The position numbers and the translations under genes were made by a program. DNA of 64,000 bases from Nesterenkonia xinjiangensis (lineage in GTDB: Bacteria; Actinomycetota; Actinomycetes; Actinomycetales; Micrococcaceae), in NCBI RefSeq assembly GCF_013410745.1, contig NZ_JACCFY010000001.1:1736001-1800000 (forward strand), written 5' to 3'. The notes beneath the pieces are model-generated. The model did no database searches, was not told the origin of the DNA, and worked only from the letters and a program-made list of their open reading frames with translations. This document shows, piece after piece, positions 33,670-42,686 of the stretch; the first letter of the stretch is position 1, and every line of letters starts with the position of its first letter.

Positions 33670-35670
33670 GTGACCGACACTGCCCGTGAGACCGCCCCCG
33701 CCACCACGGCGACCCCGACCTTCCCCTACCTGGACGCCTCCGAGCGCCCCCAGGACGACCTCCAGAAGCATGTCAACGGCGAATGGCTCAAGACCGCGGA
33801 GATCCCCGCGGATCTCGATGCCTACGGCTCCTTCATCGAGCTGCGCGACAAGTCCGAGGCCGACGTCCGCGCGATCCTGGAGGACGCCGCCGCCGGTTCC
33901 CAGGACCTGGGGGACGCCACCGTGGCCGCGCGCATCGGCGGCTTCTACGCGGCCTTCATGGACGCCGAGCGTGCCGAAGAGCTCACGCTCGCCCCGATCG
34001 AGCCGATGCTCGCCGAGCTTGACGCCGTCTCCACTCCCGCAGAGCTGGTCCGGCTCTCCGCCTCCTGGCAGCGCTACGGCGTGGACGGGATACTCGCCGC
34101 CGGCGCCGGCCGCGACGCGGGGAACCCTGAGCGGGTCCTGTGGCACATCGTGCAGGACGGACTCGGGCTGCCGGATGAGTCCTACTACCGCGAGGAGAAG
34201 CTGGCCGAGACCCTCGGCCAGTACCAGGAGCACCTCGGCCGCTTCCTGGCCCTGGGCGGAGTCGAGGACGCCGAGCAGGCGGCCGCCGACGTCGTCGCCC
34301 TGGAGACCGTCATCGCTTCCCACCACTGGGACCGCGTCGCCACCCGCGACGCCCAGAGGCGCTACAACCTGCGCACCCGGGAACAGGTGGTCGCCGAGAT
34401 GCCGCTGATCGCCGAAGCCATCGACGGATGGGCGCTGACCGATGACCAGGCCGCAGAGATCGTCCTCACCCAGCCCGATGTGCTGCCCGCCATGCAGGCG
34501 GCGCTCACCGAGCAGCCGCTTCAGCATTGGAAGCACTGGCTGCGTGCCCAGCTGCTCCGCTGGGCCGCGCCGCTGCTGCACTCGGCGCTGGTCGAGGAGC
34601 ACTTCTCCTTCTACTCCCAGGTGCTCTCCGGCGCCCAGCAGATCAAGGACCGCTGGAAGCGCGGCGTCGCGCTGACCAACTCCTGCCTCGGTGAGGACGT
34701 GGCCCGCATCTACGTGCAGCGTCACTATCCGCCGCAGGCCAAGGCGACGATGGACGAGCTCATCGAGGCGCTGATCGAGGCGTATCGGCGTTCCATCTCC
34801 ACGCTCGAGTGGATGGGTGAGGAGACGCGCGCCAAAGCCCTGGAGAAGCTCGAGGCCTTCCGTCCGATGGTCGGATACCCGGCGCGCTGGCTGGACTACA
34901 GCGACGTCGAGGTCGATCGCGGCGACGTCGTGGCCAACGTCATCAGCGCCGCCGTCGCCGAATGGAACCGGGATCTCAGGGAGATCGACGAGGGGCCGGA
35001 TCCTGAGAAGTGGCACATGACTCCGCAGACGGTCAACGCCTACTACCACCCGCTGGAGAACGTGATCTGCTTCCCCGCCGCGATCCTGCAGCCCCCGTTC
35101 TTCTCCGCCGAGCGGGACATGGCCACCAACTTCGGTGCGATCGGTGCGGTGATCGGCCACGAGATCGGCCACGGCTTCGACGACCAAGGTTCCCGCTACG
35201 GCGCCGACGGCTCGCTGACCGACTGGTGGACCGAGGCGGACCGGACCGCCTTCGAGGAGCGCACCGCCGCGCTGGTGGAGCAGTACTCCGCGCTGGCACC
35301 ATCGGTGGCACCGGAGCACCATGTCAACGGTGAGCTGACCCTGGGGGAGAACATCGGCGACCTCGGCGGGCTGGGCATCGCGCACCAGGCCTACCGGATC
35401 TGGCTGGACCAGCAGGGCATCACGGAGTCCGACGACGTCGTCGAGGGCCTCACCGGTGACCAGCGGTACTTCTACTCCTGGGCTCAGGCCTGGCGGCAGA
35501 TCGTGCGCCCGGAGCGGGCGATCACGCTGATCAGCATCGACCCGCACTCCCCGGCGGAGATCCGCGCCAACCAGGTGGTGAAGAATCTGGACGCCTTCCA
35601 CACAGCGTTCGGCACCACGGAGGGTGACGGGATGCACCTGCCTGCGGAGCAGCGCGTCACCATCTGGTGA
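33670..35670 (+). CDS. M13 family metallopeptidase (PepO/neprilysin-like)
   Basis: A 666-residue zinc endopeptidase. HEIGH (497-501) is followed by GFDDQGSRYG, and the third zinc ligand lies in ENIGDLGGL. NAYYHPLENVICFPAAILQPPFF is the substrate-binding Asn-Ala-Tyr-Tyr motif. It has no signal peptide or membrane anchor, so it is probably a cytosolic oligopeptidase of the PepO kind. GTG 33670 follows AAGGAG. A strong terminator follows. Confidence 0.93.
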   Translation: MTDTARETAPATTATPTFPYLDASERPQDDLQKHVNGEWLKTAEIPADLDAYGSFIELRDKSEADVRAILEDAAAGSQDLGDATVAARIGGFYAAFMDAERAEELTLAPIEPMLAELDAVSTPAELVRLSASWQRYGVDGILAAGAGRDAGNPERVLWHIVQDGLGLPDESYYREEKLAETLGQYQEHLGRFLALGGVEDAEQAAADVVALETVIASHHWDRVATRDAQRRYNLRTREQVVAEMPLIAEAIDGWALTDDQAAEIVLTQPDVLPAMQAALTEQPLQHWKHWLRAQLLRWAAPLLHSALVEEHFSFYSQVLSGAQQIKDRWKRGVALTNSCLGEDVARIYVQRHYPPQAKATMDELIEALIEAYRRSISTLEWMGEETRAKALEKLEAFRPMVGYPARWLDYSDVEVDRGDVVANVISAAVAEWNRDLREIDEGPDPEKWHMTPQTVNAYYHPLENVICFPAAILQPPFFSAERDMATNFGAIGAVIGHEIGHGFDDQGSRYGADGSLTDWWTEADRTAFEERTAALVEQYSALAPSVAPEHHVNGELTLGENIGDLGGLGIAHQAYRIWLDQQGITESDDVVEGLTGDQRYFYSWAQAWRQIVRPERAITLISIDPHSPAEIRANQVVKNLDAFHTAFGTTEGDGMHLPAEQRVTIW

Positions 35671-35681
35671 GCGGGCCCCGG

Positions 35682-35735
35682 GCGGCACGCCTGTCCGCAC
35701 CGGAGGCCCTCCTCCGCTGCGGACAGGCGTGCCGC
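35682..35735 (+). terminator. Terminator hairpin after the M13 peptidase gene
   Basis: An 18-bp perfect stem (35682-35699 with 35718-35735) encloses a second stem CGGAGG-CCCT-CCTCCG. No T-run. It ends 12 bases before the lysS -10 box. Confidence 0.75.
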
Positions 35736-35747
35736 TGCGGCGACGCG

Positions 35748-35761
35748 TAGAATGGCACACC
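35748..35761 (+). promoter_or_regulatory. Leaderless-type -10 box of lysS
   Basis: TAGAAT (35748-35753) lies 8 bases before the GTG at 35762; no ribosome-binding site fits. Confidence 0.6.
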
Positions 35762-37342
35762 GTGAGTGCTCAGAACCCCGCCGCATCCGGTACGAAGGAC
35801 ATCGACACCAACGATCAGCGCGCCGTGCGCATGGACAAGCGCGCCCGGCTGCTTGCCGACGGCGGTCAGCCCTACCCGGTGGCGGTGGAGCGGACCGCGT
35901 CCCTGGCGGAGGTCCGTGAGCGCTTCCCGGACCTGGAGCCCGGCGCCTCCACCGGGGAGACCGTCTCGGTCACCGGCCGCGTGATGTTCGTCCGCAACAC
36001 CGGCAAGCTGTGCTTCGCCACCCTGCAGGAGGGCGGCCCAGAGGGGCGCGGCACCCGGCTGCAGGCCATGCTCTCCCTGGCCGAGGTCGGCGAGGACGCC
36101 CTGGCCCGCTGGAAGTCATTGGTGGACTTGGGGGATCACGTGCAGGTCACCGGGGAGGTGATCGCCTCCCGCCGCGGCGAACTCTCCGTGATGGCCAGCA
36201 GCTTCGAGGTGGCCTCCAAGGCCATCCGGCCGCTGCCGGTGCTGCACGCCGAGCTGAACGAGGAGACCCGGGTCCGTCAGCGCTACGCGGATCTGATCGT
36301 GCGTGACGAGGCGCGTGAGATGGTCTATCAGCGTGCGGCGATCACCCGGTCCATCCGTGAGACCCTGCACGGTCACGGGTACGTCGAGGCTGAGACCCCG
36401 ATGCTGCAGCTCATCCACGGCGGGGCCCAGGCGCGGCCCTTCGCCACCCATCTGAACGCCTTCGACCAGGGCATGACCCTGCGGATCGCCACGGAGCTGT
36501 ACCTCAAGCGCGCGGTGGTCGGCGGGATCGACCGGATCTTCGAGATCGGCCGGGTCTTCCGCAACGAGGGCGTGGACTCCACGCACTCCCCGGAGTTCAC
36601 CACCTTGGAGTCCTACGAGGCCTGGGCGGACATGTACACCATGGCCGACCGGATGCAGGAGATGATCCTCAACGCCGCAGACGCCGTGGGGGCGGGACGC
36701 CAGATCGAGACGGAGCAAGGCGTCATCGACCTCGACGGTGAGTGGAGGTGGGTCGGAGTGTATCCGGGCCTTTCCGAGGCCGTGGGGGTCCAGGTCACCC
36801 CTGAGACCGACGTCGAGACTCTGCGGAGCATCGCGGAGCGTCACGAGGTGAAGGTCGACGCCGCCTGGGACGCGCAGAAGCTCGTCATCGAGCTCTTCGG
36901 CGAGATCGTCGAGCCGACGCTGATCCAGCCGACCTTCGTCTGCGACTACCCGCCCGCCGCCCAGCCGCTGGCCCGCGCACACCGGGAGAAGCCCGGCGTC
37001 ATCGAGGCCTGGGACCTGATCATCGGAGGGATGGAGCGCGGCACCGCGTTCTCAGAGCTGATCGACCCGGTGATCCAGCGCGAGCGACTCATGGAGCAGT
37101 CCCGCATGGCCGCCGGAGGCGATGACGAGGCGATGCAGTTCGACGAGGACTTCCTGCGTGCGCTGGAATACGGGGCCCCGCCCATGGGCGGCATCGGCCT
37201 GGGTATCGATCGTCTGGTGATGCTGTTCACCGGGGCTGGAATTCGCGAGACGATCCTGTTCCCGCTGCTGAAGCCGGAGGCTTCCGAGGCTGGTTCTGAC
37301 GCCGTGGAACCGGCCGCGGAGAACGTCGGCGCGGAGCGGTGA
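35762..37342 (+). CDS. lysS: Lysyl-tRNA synthetase, class II
   Basis: A 526-residue enzyme: N-terminal OB-fold anticodon-binding domain (about 55-170), then the class II catalytic core with motif 2 (FRNEGVDSTHSPEFTTLE) and motif 3 (GGIGLGIDRLVMLFTG). The C-terminus has a short Ala/Glu-rich tail. GTG 35762 is chosen over an upstream open frame because the OB-domain spacing is normal and the -10 box is adjacent. It precedes a small membrane protein gene and lsr2, a common actinobacterial neighbourhood. Confidence 0.96.
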   Translation: MSAQNPAASGTKDIDTNDQRAVRMDKRARLLADGGQPYPVAVERTASLAEVRERFPDLEPGASTGETVSVTGRVMFVRNTGKLCFATLQEGGPEGRGTRLQAMLSLAEVGEDALARWKSLVDLGDHVQVTGEVIASRRGELSVMASSFEVASKAIRPLPVLHAELNEETRVRQRYADLIVRDEAREMVYQRAAITRSIRETLHGHGYVEAETPMLQLIHGGAQARPFATHLNAFDQGMTLRIATELYLKRAVVGGIDRIFEIGRVFRNEGVDSTHSPEFTTLESYEAWADMYTMADRMQEMILNAADAVGAGRQIETEQGVIDLDGEWRWVGVYPGLSEAVGVQVTPETDVETLRSIAERHEVKVDAAWDAQKLVIELFGEIVEPTLIQPTFVCDYPPAAQPLARAHREKPGVIEAWDLIIGGMERGTAFSELIDPVIQRERLMEQSRMAAGGDDEAMQFDEDFLRALEYGAPPMGGIGLGIDRLVMLFTGAGIRETILFPLLKPEASEAGSDAVEPAAENVGAER

Positions 37343-37407
37343 TGAATTCTGGGATGACCCACAGTGTCATAATCGTGGACCGAACCTGAGCATAGGCAGG
37401 GAATGAC

Positions 37408-37632
37408 ATGGAGACTTTCTGGACCTACTTCGAGGTGCTGACCCCGTCCATCGGGGTCGGTCTCATCTTCTGGCTGGCGATCCGTGCCATCTTCCGGGCC
37501 GACCGGAAGGAGCGCGCGATGGAGGCCGACGTGCGTGAGGAGATCCTCGGCGACGCCGAGGAGCCGCGTCATGACGGGGATCGGGCCGGTTCGGCTGTCT
37601 CGCCCGGCACTGCTGGCTCACCACGCACCTGA
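37408..37632 (+). CDS. Small single-span membrane protein
   Basis: A 74-residue protein: one N-terminal membrane segment (about 10-27, Leu-Thr-Pro-Ser-Ile-Gly-Val-Gly-Leu), then a charged cytoplasmic tail (RADRKERAMEADVREEIL) and a Gly/Ser-rich end. Similar short proteins lie between lysS and lsr2 in related genomes. Function unknown. CATAAT (37369-37374) is a possible -10 box. A perfect terminator hairpin follows 9 bases after the stop. Confidence 0.7.
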   Translation: METFWTYFEVLTPSIGVGLIFWLAIRAIFRADRKERAMEADVREEILGDAEEPRHDGDRAGSAVSPGTAGSPRT

Positions 37633-37985
37633 ACGTCTCGCGCACAGGGCCCGACAGTCGCCTCTGACTGTCGGGCCCTGTGCTGTCTCCAGCGGCGGGT
37701 TGGGCGATGCATTCTTTTCTCTGCTTTCCTGGGAGAACCCTGAATGATCCTCGGTTGACGATAATTGCTTTTTCTTGAAACACTTGAAGCGACATGGGTG
37801 TATGTCAGGGGAAGGATTCAGGGGAAAGTGCTTCACTCACACTGAGGCGTCCCTGAGAAGCACGCGCTTCATGAACTCTGAGCGTCGCGTGAAACCTGGA
37901 CGTACGCCGAGAATCCCAGCAGTCGGTTCGCGAGGCCTTGCAGTGTGATCTCGCGTTCGACGGCGAGTTGATCAGTGAGGTGCTT
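37633..37985 (+). other. AT-richer intergenic region upstream of lsr2
   Basis: 353 bases without a gene. After the terminator (37642-37683) comes a T/A-rich stretch (about 37707-37790) with TTGACG (37754-37759), a possible -35 box. GTGCTTC (37828-37834) and GAAGCAC (37857-37863) form an inverted repeat. The low GC contrasts with the rest of the window and fits a target for Lsr2 itself. Confidence 0.4.
37642..37683 (+). terminator. Terminator after the small membrane protein gene
   Basis: An 18-bp perfect stem (37642-37659 with 37666-37683) with a 6-base loop, GCACAGGG...CCCTGTGC. The following CTGTCT is weakly T-rich. Confidence 0.85.
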
Positions 37986-38288
37986 ATGGCTCAGAAAGTG
38001 GAAGTCGTCTTGGTGGATGACCTCGATGGCAGCGAGGCGAAAGAGACCGTGACTTTCGGTCTGGATTCGCGCTTCTATGAGATCGACTTGAGCGACGAAC
38101 ATGCCAAGGAACTGCGCGAGCTGCTGAAGAAGTACATCCGCAAGGGTCGGGCGATCGCGCCCCCGTCACCGCAGAACGAGGCACGGAAGATCCGTGAGTG
38201 GGCCGTGAAGAACGGCTACCAGGTCTCGAGCCGCGGACGTCTGCACCGTGACATCGTCGAGGCCTACCGCAACGCGAAGAAGCGCTGA
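37986..38288 (+). CDS. lsr2: Lsr2 nucleoid-associated protein
   Basis: A 100-residue H-NS-like DNA-bridging protein that silences AT-rich DNA. The N-terminal dimerisation part MAQKVEVVLVDDLDGSEA and the C-terminal AT-hook-like Arg83-Gly-Arg85 within VSSRGRLHRDIVEAY are both clear. ATG 37986 follows GAGGTG. Length is slightly below the mycobacterial protein because the central linker is short. It is monocistronic, with a strong terminator. Confidence 0.95.
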   Translation: MAQKVEVVLVDDLDGSEAKETVTFGLDSRFYEIDLSDEHAKELRELLKKYIRKGRAIAPPSPQNEARKIREWAVKNGYQVSSRGRLHRDIVEAYRNAKKR

Positions 38289-38312
38289 GGCTCTCAACTG
38301 TTGCGAGCAGAG

Positions 38313-38351
38313 AAGGCGGGTGCGTGACGTGATCGTCACCACCCGCCTTTT
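38313..38351 (+). terminator. Rho-independent terminator after lsr2
   Basis: AAGGCGGGTG (38313-38322) pairs with CACCCGCCTT (38340-38349), enclosing GTGACG-TGAT-CGTCAC, and runs into TTTTCTC. This is the best classical terminator in the window. Confidence 0.9.
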
Positions 38352-38519
38352 CTCATCGCCCCAACGGGCGAGGACACCACCTTTCTGGCGAAGCACGGGA
38401 CTTCTTGCTGGTGGCTTCCCATGATTCCGGTGTCTCACCATGCCGGTCCCTTTCGGTGCCGGTCCCTATCCGTGCAGGTGAAGCATCCCGGGTGAAGCTT
38501 GCCCGCTGGGGCTGGAGTC

Positions 38520-39854
38520 TCAGTTCCCGCCCTCCAGGGCAGCCTCGGCGCAGGCCTCGGCGATCCAGCGCGGATCCGCCCCGGCCAGGCCCAGCGAGAG
38601 GTAGATGTGGCTGACCGGCGACCCGCCGTGGGAATACTCGCGTCCGGCCGAGACCGAGATGCCCTTCTCCGCCAGCCGCGCCAGGACGGCCTCCTCGCTG
38701 CGCACCGGAAGCCACATGTTGACCCCCGCGTTGGACTCCACCTCCAACCCTCGACGGGCGAAGGCCTCGGTGAAGATCGTCCTTCGCCGCGCGTACTCCT
38801 TCCGGGCCCGGTCGATCGTGGCGTCGGCCTCAGGGTCGGTGAGCGCGGCCTCGAGGAGATTGCGGTTCAGCGCGCTCACCCAGGAACCCATCCGCGTGGT
38901 GCTGATCCGGTAGAGCAGGTCCTCGGGCCCCAGCAGCGGGGCCACTCGGATGTCCGGGTGCAGGACCTTGCCGTAGGAGATCATCAGCAGGGTGTTACTC
39001 GGCGCCAGCGCGGCCAGGCGCACGGATGCCTCCGGGGCCAGACCCAGGTGGTGGTCCACCTCCAGGGCCAGGCCATCGTGGCGCAGGAGCAGGTCCGCGA
39101 TCCCCTGGACGTTCTCATTCGGGATCATCAGCCCGGTGGGGTTCTGCACCCGAGTCTGCAGCAGCATGGTGCTGGCCCCGGCCTGCAGCCCTTCCTCGAG
39201 TCGGGCAAGGTCGTAGCCGTGCGGGCCCAGCGGCACGGGTAACAGTTTCAGCCCCAGCTGCCTCAGGATCAGCGCGTAGAGCGGGAAGTCTGGCTCGCCC
39301 ACGATGATGGGCCGTCCTTTGGGCACCAGGACCCGCAGGATGTCGTACATCGCCGCCATGACGTCGGTGTAGATCAGCGCGGACTCCGGCCTGTGGTCGG
39401 CGGTGTCCATGATCCGGTCGAACAGGGTGCTGCTGATCCTGTCCTTGGCCGCGTATCCGTCGTAATCGGTGCGATGGGCCACCTTCTGCAGCAGCGGGGG
39501 AAGTTCCACCAACAGCTCCGGGTCCGGGTAGCCCGCGGAGAGGTAGTGGGTGATGTTGGTCTGCTCCTGCCCCCGGTGCCGATATGCGGTGGGAGGGGAG
39601 GGGCGGACGACGACGGTCCCTCCCCGGCGCCTGGTGCGCACCACCCCCAGCTGCCCCAGACTCGACCAGGCCCGGCTCACCGTCGCCGTCGAGAGTGCCG
39701 TCTCCTCGGCGACCTCGACGATGGTCGGCATCCGCGATCCCTCGGGGATGTCACCGGTCCGCACGGCGCTCAGCACGGCGTCGGCCAGGGCCTGCCCGTC
39801 GTGGAGCGGACCCCGGGCGTTCAGGGCGGCGATGATCTGGTATTTATCATTCAT
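38520..39854 (-). CDS. MocR-type regulator (GntR HTH fused to aminotransferase-like domain)
   Basis: A 444-residue protein. The N-terminal winged HTH (about 15-80: IPEGSRMPTIVEVAEETALSTATVSRAW) is GntR-like; the rest is a fold-type I PLP domain with QNPTG and a probable PLP lysine in SYGKVLHPDIR. MocR proteins sense amines or PLP and control nearby genes. The divergent operon (lyase-like gene plus polyamine-type importer) is the obvious target. The 103-base gap contains the near-palindrome GTTTTGAAAC. The effector is unknown; an amine imported by the neighbouring transporter is an attractive guess. Confidence 0.87.
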   Translation of the reverse strand: MNDKYQIIAALNARGPLHDGQALADAVLSAVRTGDIPEGSRMPTIVEVAEETALSTATVSRAWSSLGQLGVVRTRRRGGTVVVRPSPPTAYRHRGQEQTNITHYLSAGYPDPELLVELPPLLQKVAHRTDYDGYAAKDRISSTLFDRIMDTADHRPESALIYTDVMAAMYDILRVLVPKGRPIIVGEPDFPLYALILRQLGLKLLPVPLGPHGYDLARLEEGLQAGASTMLLQTRVQNPTGLMIPNENVQGIADLLLRHDGLALEVDHHLGLAPEASVRLAALAPSNTLLMISYGKVLHPDIRVAPLLGPEDLLYRISTTRMGSWVSALNRNLLEAALTDPEADATIDRARKEYARRRTIFTEAFARRGLEVESNAGVNMWLPVRSEEAVLARLAEKGISVSAGREYSHGGSPVSHIYLSLGLAGADPRWIAEACAEAALEGGN

Positions 39855-39957
39855 GAGATAACTCCATCGTTTTGAAACATTACCCCCTCTAAGCTCGTCC
39901 TAAACATGATCGAGGCCGTGCATCCCACGGCCAAGGACGACGAGGGGGGACAGGTCC

Positions 39958-41427
39958 GTGGCATCAGTGGGCGGTAGGCCGGCGGCGGAGAATTCCACAG
40001 CCCGGGCGGCTGAGGAGCAGAAGACCCGTGAGGGCACACTGTGGGGAGGCCGGTTCAAGACTCCGCCGGCCCCCGCGCTGACCGCCATCTCCGCCGCTCC
40101 GGACCACTACTTCCGGCTGGTTCCCCAGGACCTGGCCGGGTCCCGCGCCCACTGCCGCGAGCTCGCCAGGGTGGGCCTGATCAGCGCGGCCGAGGAGAGC
40201 GAGATCCTCGCCGCACTGGATGGCATCGAGGAGGACTGGCGGGCCGGACGCCTCCAGCGGGACCCCTCCAGCGAGGACGTCCACGGTTTTCTGGAGAACG
40301 AGCTCATCGCCCGCTGCGGGCCCGCCGGGGGCAAGCTGCGCGCCGGCCGCTCCCGGAACGACCAGACGGCCAACGACCTCAAGCTCTTCCTGCGCGAGGA
40401 GGCCCGGCGCATCCACGCCGGGTGCCGCGGCCTCGTCGAGGCGCTGCTGGAGCAGTCCGAGCAGACCGCCCACGCCGTCTGCCCCGGGATGACCCACCTG
40501 CAGATCGCCCAGCCGATCGTCTTCGGTCACCAGCTGATGTCCCATGCTCAAGTGCTGGCCCGGGACCTGCACCGGCTGACCGACTGGGACGCCCGCCACG
40601 CCGTCTCCCCCCTGGGAGCGGCAGCTTTGGCCGGCTCCGGGGTGACCTCCCACCCCGAACTCATGGCCGAAGACCTTGGCTACTCCTCCAGCTACGAGAA
40701 CTCCATCGACGCTGTGGCCAACCGCGACCACGTGGGGGAGTTCCTCTCCGTGCTCGCCCAGATGATGATCTCGGTCTCCCGCCTTGCCGAGGAACAGATC
40801 ATGTGGGCCTCTGCCCAGTTCCGCTGGATCACCCTGCACGACAGCTACGCCACGGGCAGCTCGATCATGCCGCAGAAGAAGAACCCCGACATCGCCGAGC
40901 TCGCCCGCGGCAAGGCCGGCACGATGCTGGGAATCGCCACCGGGTTCACGGCCGTCCAGAAGAGCCTGCCCACCGCCTACAACCGGGACATGGCGGAGGA
41001 CAAGGCCGCTGTGCTGCAGGCGGTGGACCTGGTCAACCTGGTGCTGCCGGCCATGGCCGGGGCGGTGCGCTCGATGATCGTCCACCCCGAGACCATGCGC
41101 GCCCAGGCCGCGGCCGGGTTCTCGCTGGCCACCGAGGTCGCCGACGCCCTGGCCGCCCGCGACGTGCCCTTCCGGGAGGCCCACGAGATCGTCGGGGACC
41201 TCGTCCAGCTCTGCGAGGAAACCGGCAGAGACCTCGGTGGGCTCAGCGCGGAGGAGCTGGCCGGCGTCGATCCCCGGCTGGACGATGAGATCCTCGCCGC
41301 GGCCGACCTGGACCGGGCGCTGGCCGCCCGGGACTCCCGGGGATCCACCAAGCCCGAACGGGTTCTGGAGCAGATCGCCCGACTGCGCGCCCGGCTGGCC
41401 GGGGACGGGGCGCTGCAGCTGGCCTGA
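39958..41427 (+). CDS. Argininosuccinate-lyase-like enzyme
   Basis: A 489-residue member of the fumarase/aspartase superfamily, ArgH branch. It has the signature GSSIMPQKKNPD (flexible catalytic Ser loop), GRSRNDQTANDLKLFLRE and PGMTHLQIAQPIVFGH. The core looks intact. It is not in an arg cluster: it heads an operon with a PotDBCA-like importer and is divergent from a MocR regulator. It may therefore cleave an imported N-succinyl or argininosuccinate-like compound to fumarate and an amine rather than make arginine. EDDS lyases share this scaffold. GTG 39958 follows GGGGGGA. Could simply be a second argH. Confidence 0.82.
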   Translation: MASVGGRPAAENSTARAAEEQKTREGTLWGGRFKTPPAPALTAISAAPDHYFRLVPQDLAGSRAHCRELARVGLISAAEESEILAALDGIEEDWRAGRLQRDPSSEDVHGFLENELIARCGPAGGKLRAGRSRNDQTANDLKLFLREEARRIHAGCRGLVEALLEQSEQTAHAVCPGMTHLQIAQPIVFGHQLMSHAQVLARDLHRLTDWDARHAVSPLGAAALAGSGVTSHPELMAEDLGYSSSYENSIDAVANRDHVGEFLSVLAQMMISVSRLAEEQIMWASAQFRWITLHDSYATGSSIMPQKKNPDIAELARGKAGTMLGIATGFTAVQKSLPTAYNRDMAEDKAAVLQAVDLVNLVLPAMAGAVRSMIVHPETMRAQAAAGFSLATEVADALAARDVPFREAHEIVGDLVQLCEETGRDLGGLSAEELAGVDPRLDDEILAAADLDRALAARDSRGSTKPERVLEQIARLRARLAGDGALQLA

Positions 41428-41567
41428 CCGCACAGCCCCGCACACGTGCGCAGCTGCACCGTGGGCTCCCGCCCGCCGCATGGCGCGGCCCGCGGCAGCT
41501 TCCGCACTGCGTAGGGCGTGACGCACCCCGCACCACTGAGATCACTCAACCGAGGAGAGGGAGAACG

Positions 41568-42641
41568 ATGAACACCCGCACCGTGAACAGGAAGATCTAC
41601 TCCATCCCGGCGCTCTCCGCCCTCCTGCTGCTGGCAGGCTGCGGCGGCGACGGCTCCGCCGAAGGCGGCGGGGACGGCCAGCTGGTCGTCGCCTCCTGGG
41701 GCGGCTCCGGCACCGAGGCCCAGCGCGAGCACTGGTACGAGCCCTTCACTGAGGAGACCGGGATCGAGATTGTCGAGGTCACCCCGCCGGCCTCCGCCCA
41801 GCTGAAGGCCCAGGTGGACAGCGGCAACGTCGAATGGGACCTCGCCCTGCTGGAGGGCGCGGCGATCGACGCGCTCAACGCCGACGGCGACTACCTCGAC
41901 CCGCTCCCCTACGAGGACTTCGACCAGGAGCTGCTCGAGGGCATCCCCGAGGAGGCCCAGCGCGAGGAAGGCGTGGCCGCCTACTACTGGGGCTGGACCC
42001 AGGTCTACCGCACCGATGTCTTCGACGACGCTCCCCAGAACTGGGAGGACTTCTGGGACACCGAGAACTTCCCCGGCTCCCGGACCATGCCGGACTACCT
42101 GCGCGCCAGCTCCGAGGCCGCGCTGATGGCCCACGGCACCGCGCCCGAAGACCTCTACCCGATCGACATCGACTCCGCGCTGGACCACATCGGCGAGCTC
42201 GACGGCGAGATCGCGACCTACTGGGACTCCGGGGCCGAGGGCGTCCAGCTGCTGGCCGACAACGAGGCCGTCATCGGGCAGGTCTTCGCCACCCAGGCCG
42301 CCCCGCTGATCGCCGAGGGCGTGCCCCTGGACATCGCCTGGAACGGCGGCCTCTACGCCATGGACTACTTCACCGTGCCCTCCGGGCAGATGAGCGATGA
42401 GGTCGTCCAGTTCCTCGAGTTCATCTCCGCCCCGGAGCGTCAGGCGGCCTACGCCAACGTCACCGGGGCCGGCCCGGTGCACGAGGACTCCTTCGAGCAC
42501 GTCGACGGCGAGATGGAGCAGTACATGATCACCTACCCGGAGAATTTCGAGCAGATGGTCCAGTACAACCACGGTGACTGGTGGGGCGAGCACCGCGACG
42601 AGATGGAAGAGGTCTGGGCCGAGTGGAAGCTCGAGCAGTAG
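41568..42641 (+). CDS. Polyamine-type ABC substrate-binding lipoprotein (PotD-like)
   Basis: A 357-residue lipoprotein with lipobox LLAGC (Cys25) and a short Gly/Asp linker. The mature part begins LVVASWGGSGTEAQREHWYEPF and contains DLALLEGAAIDAL and WNGGLYAMDYF, the pattern of PotD/PotF-like binding proteins. It presents a ligand to the two permeases that follow. The ligand cannot be read from sequence; polyamines, amino acids or conjugates are the family range. ATG 41568 follows GAGGAGAGGGAG. Confidence 0.87.
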   Translation: MNTRTVNRKIYSIPALSALLLLAGCGGDGSAEGGGDGQLVVASWGGSGTEAQREHWYEPFTEETGIEIVEVTPPASAQLKAQVDSGNVEWDLALLEGAAIDALNADGDYLDPLPYEDFDQELLEGIPEEAQREEGVAAYYWGWTQVYRTDVFDDAPQNWEDFWDTENFPGSRTMPDYLRASSEAALMAHGTAPEDLYPIDIDSALDHIGELDGEIATYWDSGAEGVQLLADNEAVIGQVFATQAAPLIAEGVPLDIAWNGGLYAMDYFTVPSGQMSDEVVQFLEFISAPERQAAYANVTGAGPVHEDSFEHVDGEMEQYMITYPENFEQMVQYNHGDWWGEHRDEMEEVWAEWKLEQ

Positions 42642-42686
42642 ACCGGTGACCTGTGATGACGACCAGTCGGGAAGGAGGTGATCAGG

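Noticed and set aside
35624-35761. N-terminal extension of lysS
   Set aside because: It would cross the terminator of the preceding gene and adds Pro/Arg-rich sequence unlike LysRS; the GTG at 35762 has an adjacent -10 box.
37869-38102. 77-codon minus-strand frame over the lsr2 start
   Set aside because: It overlaps lsr2, lacks a ribosome site and has no recognisable features.
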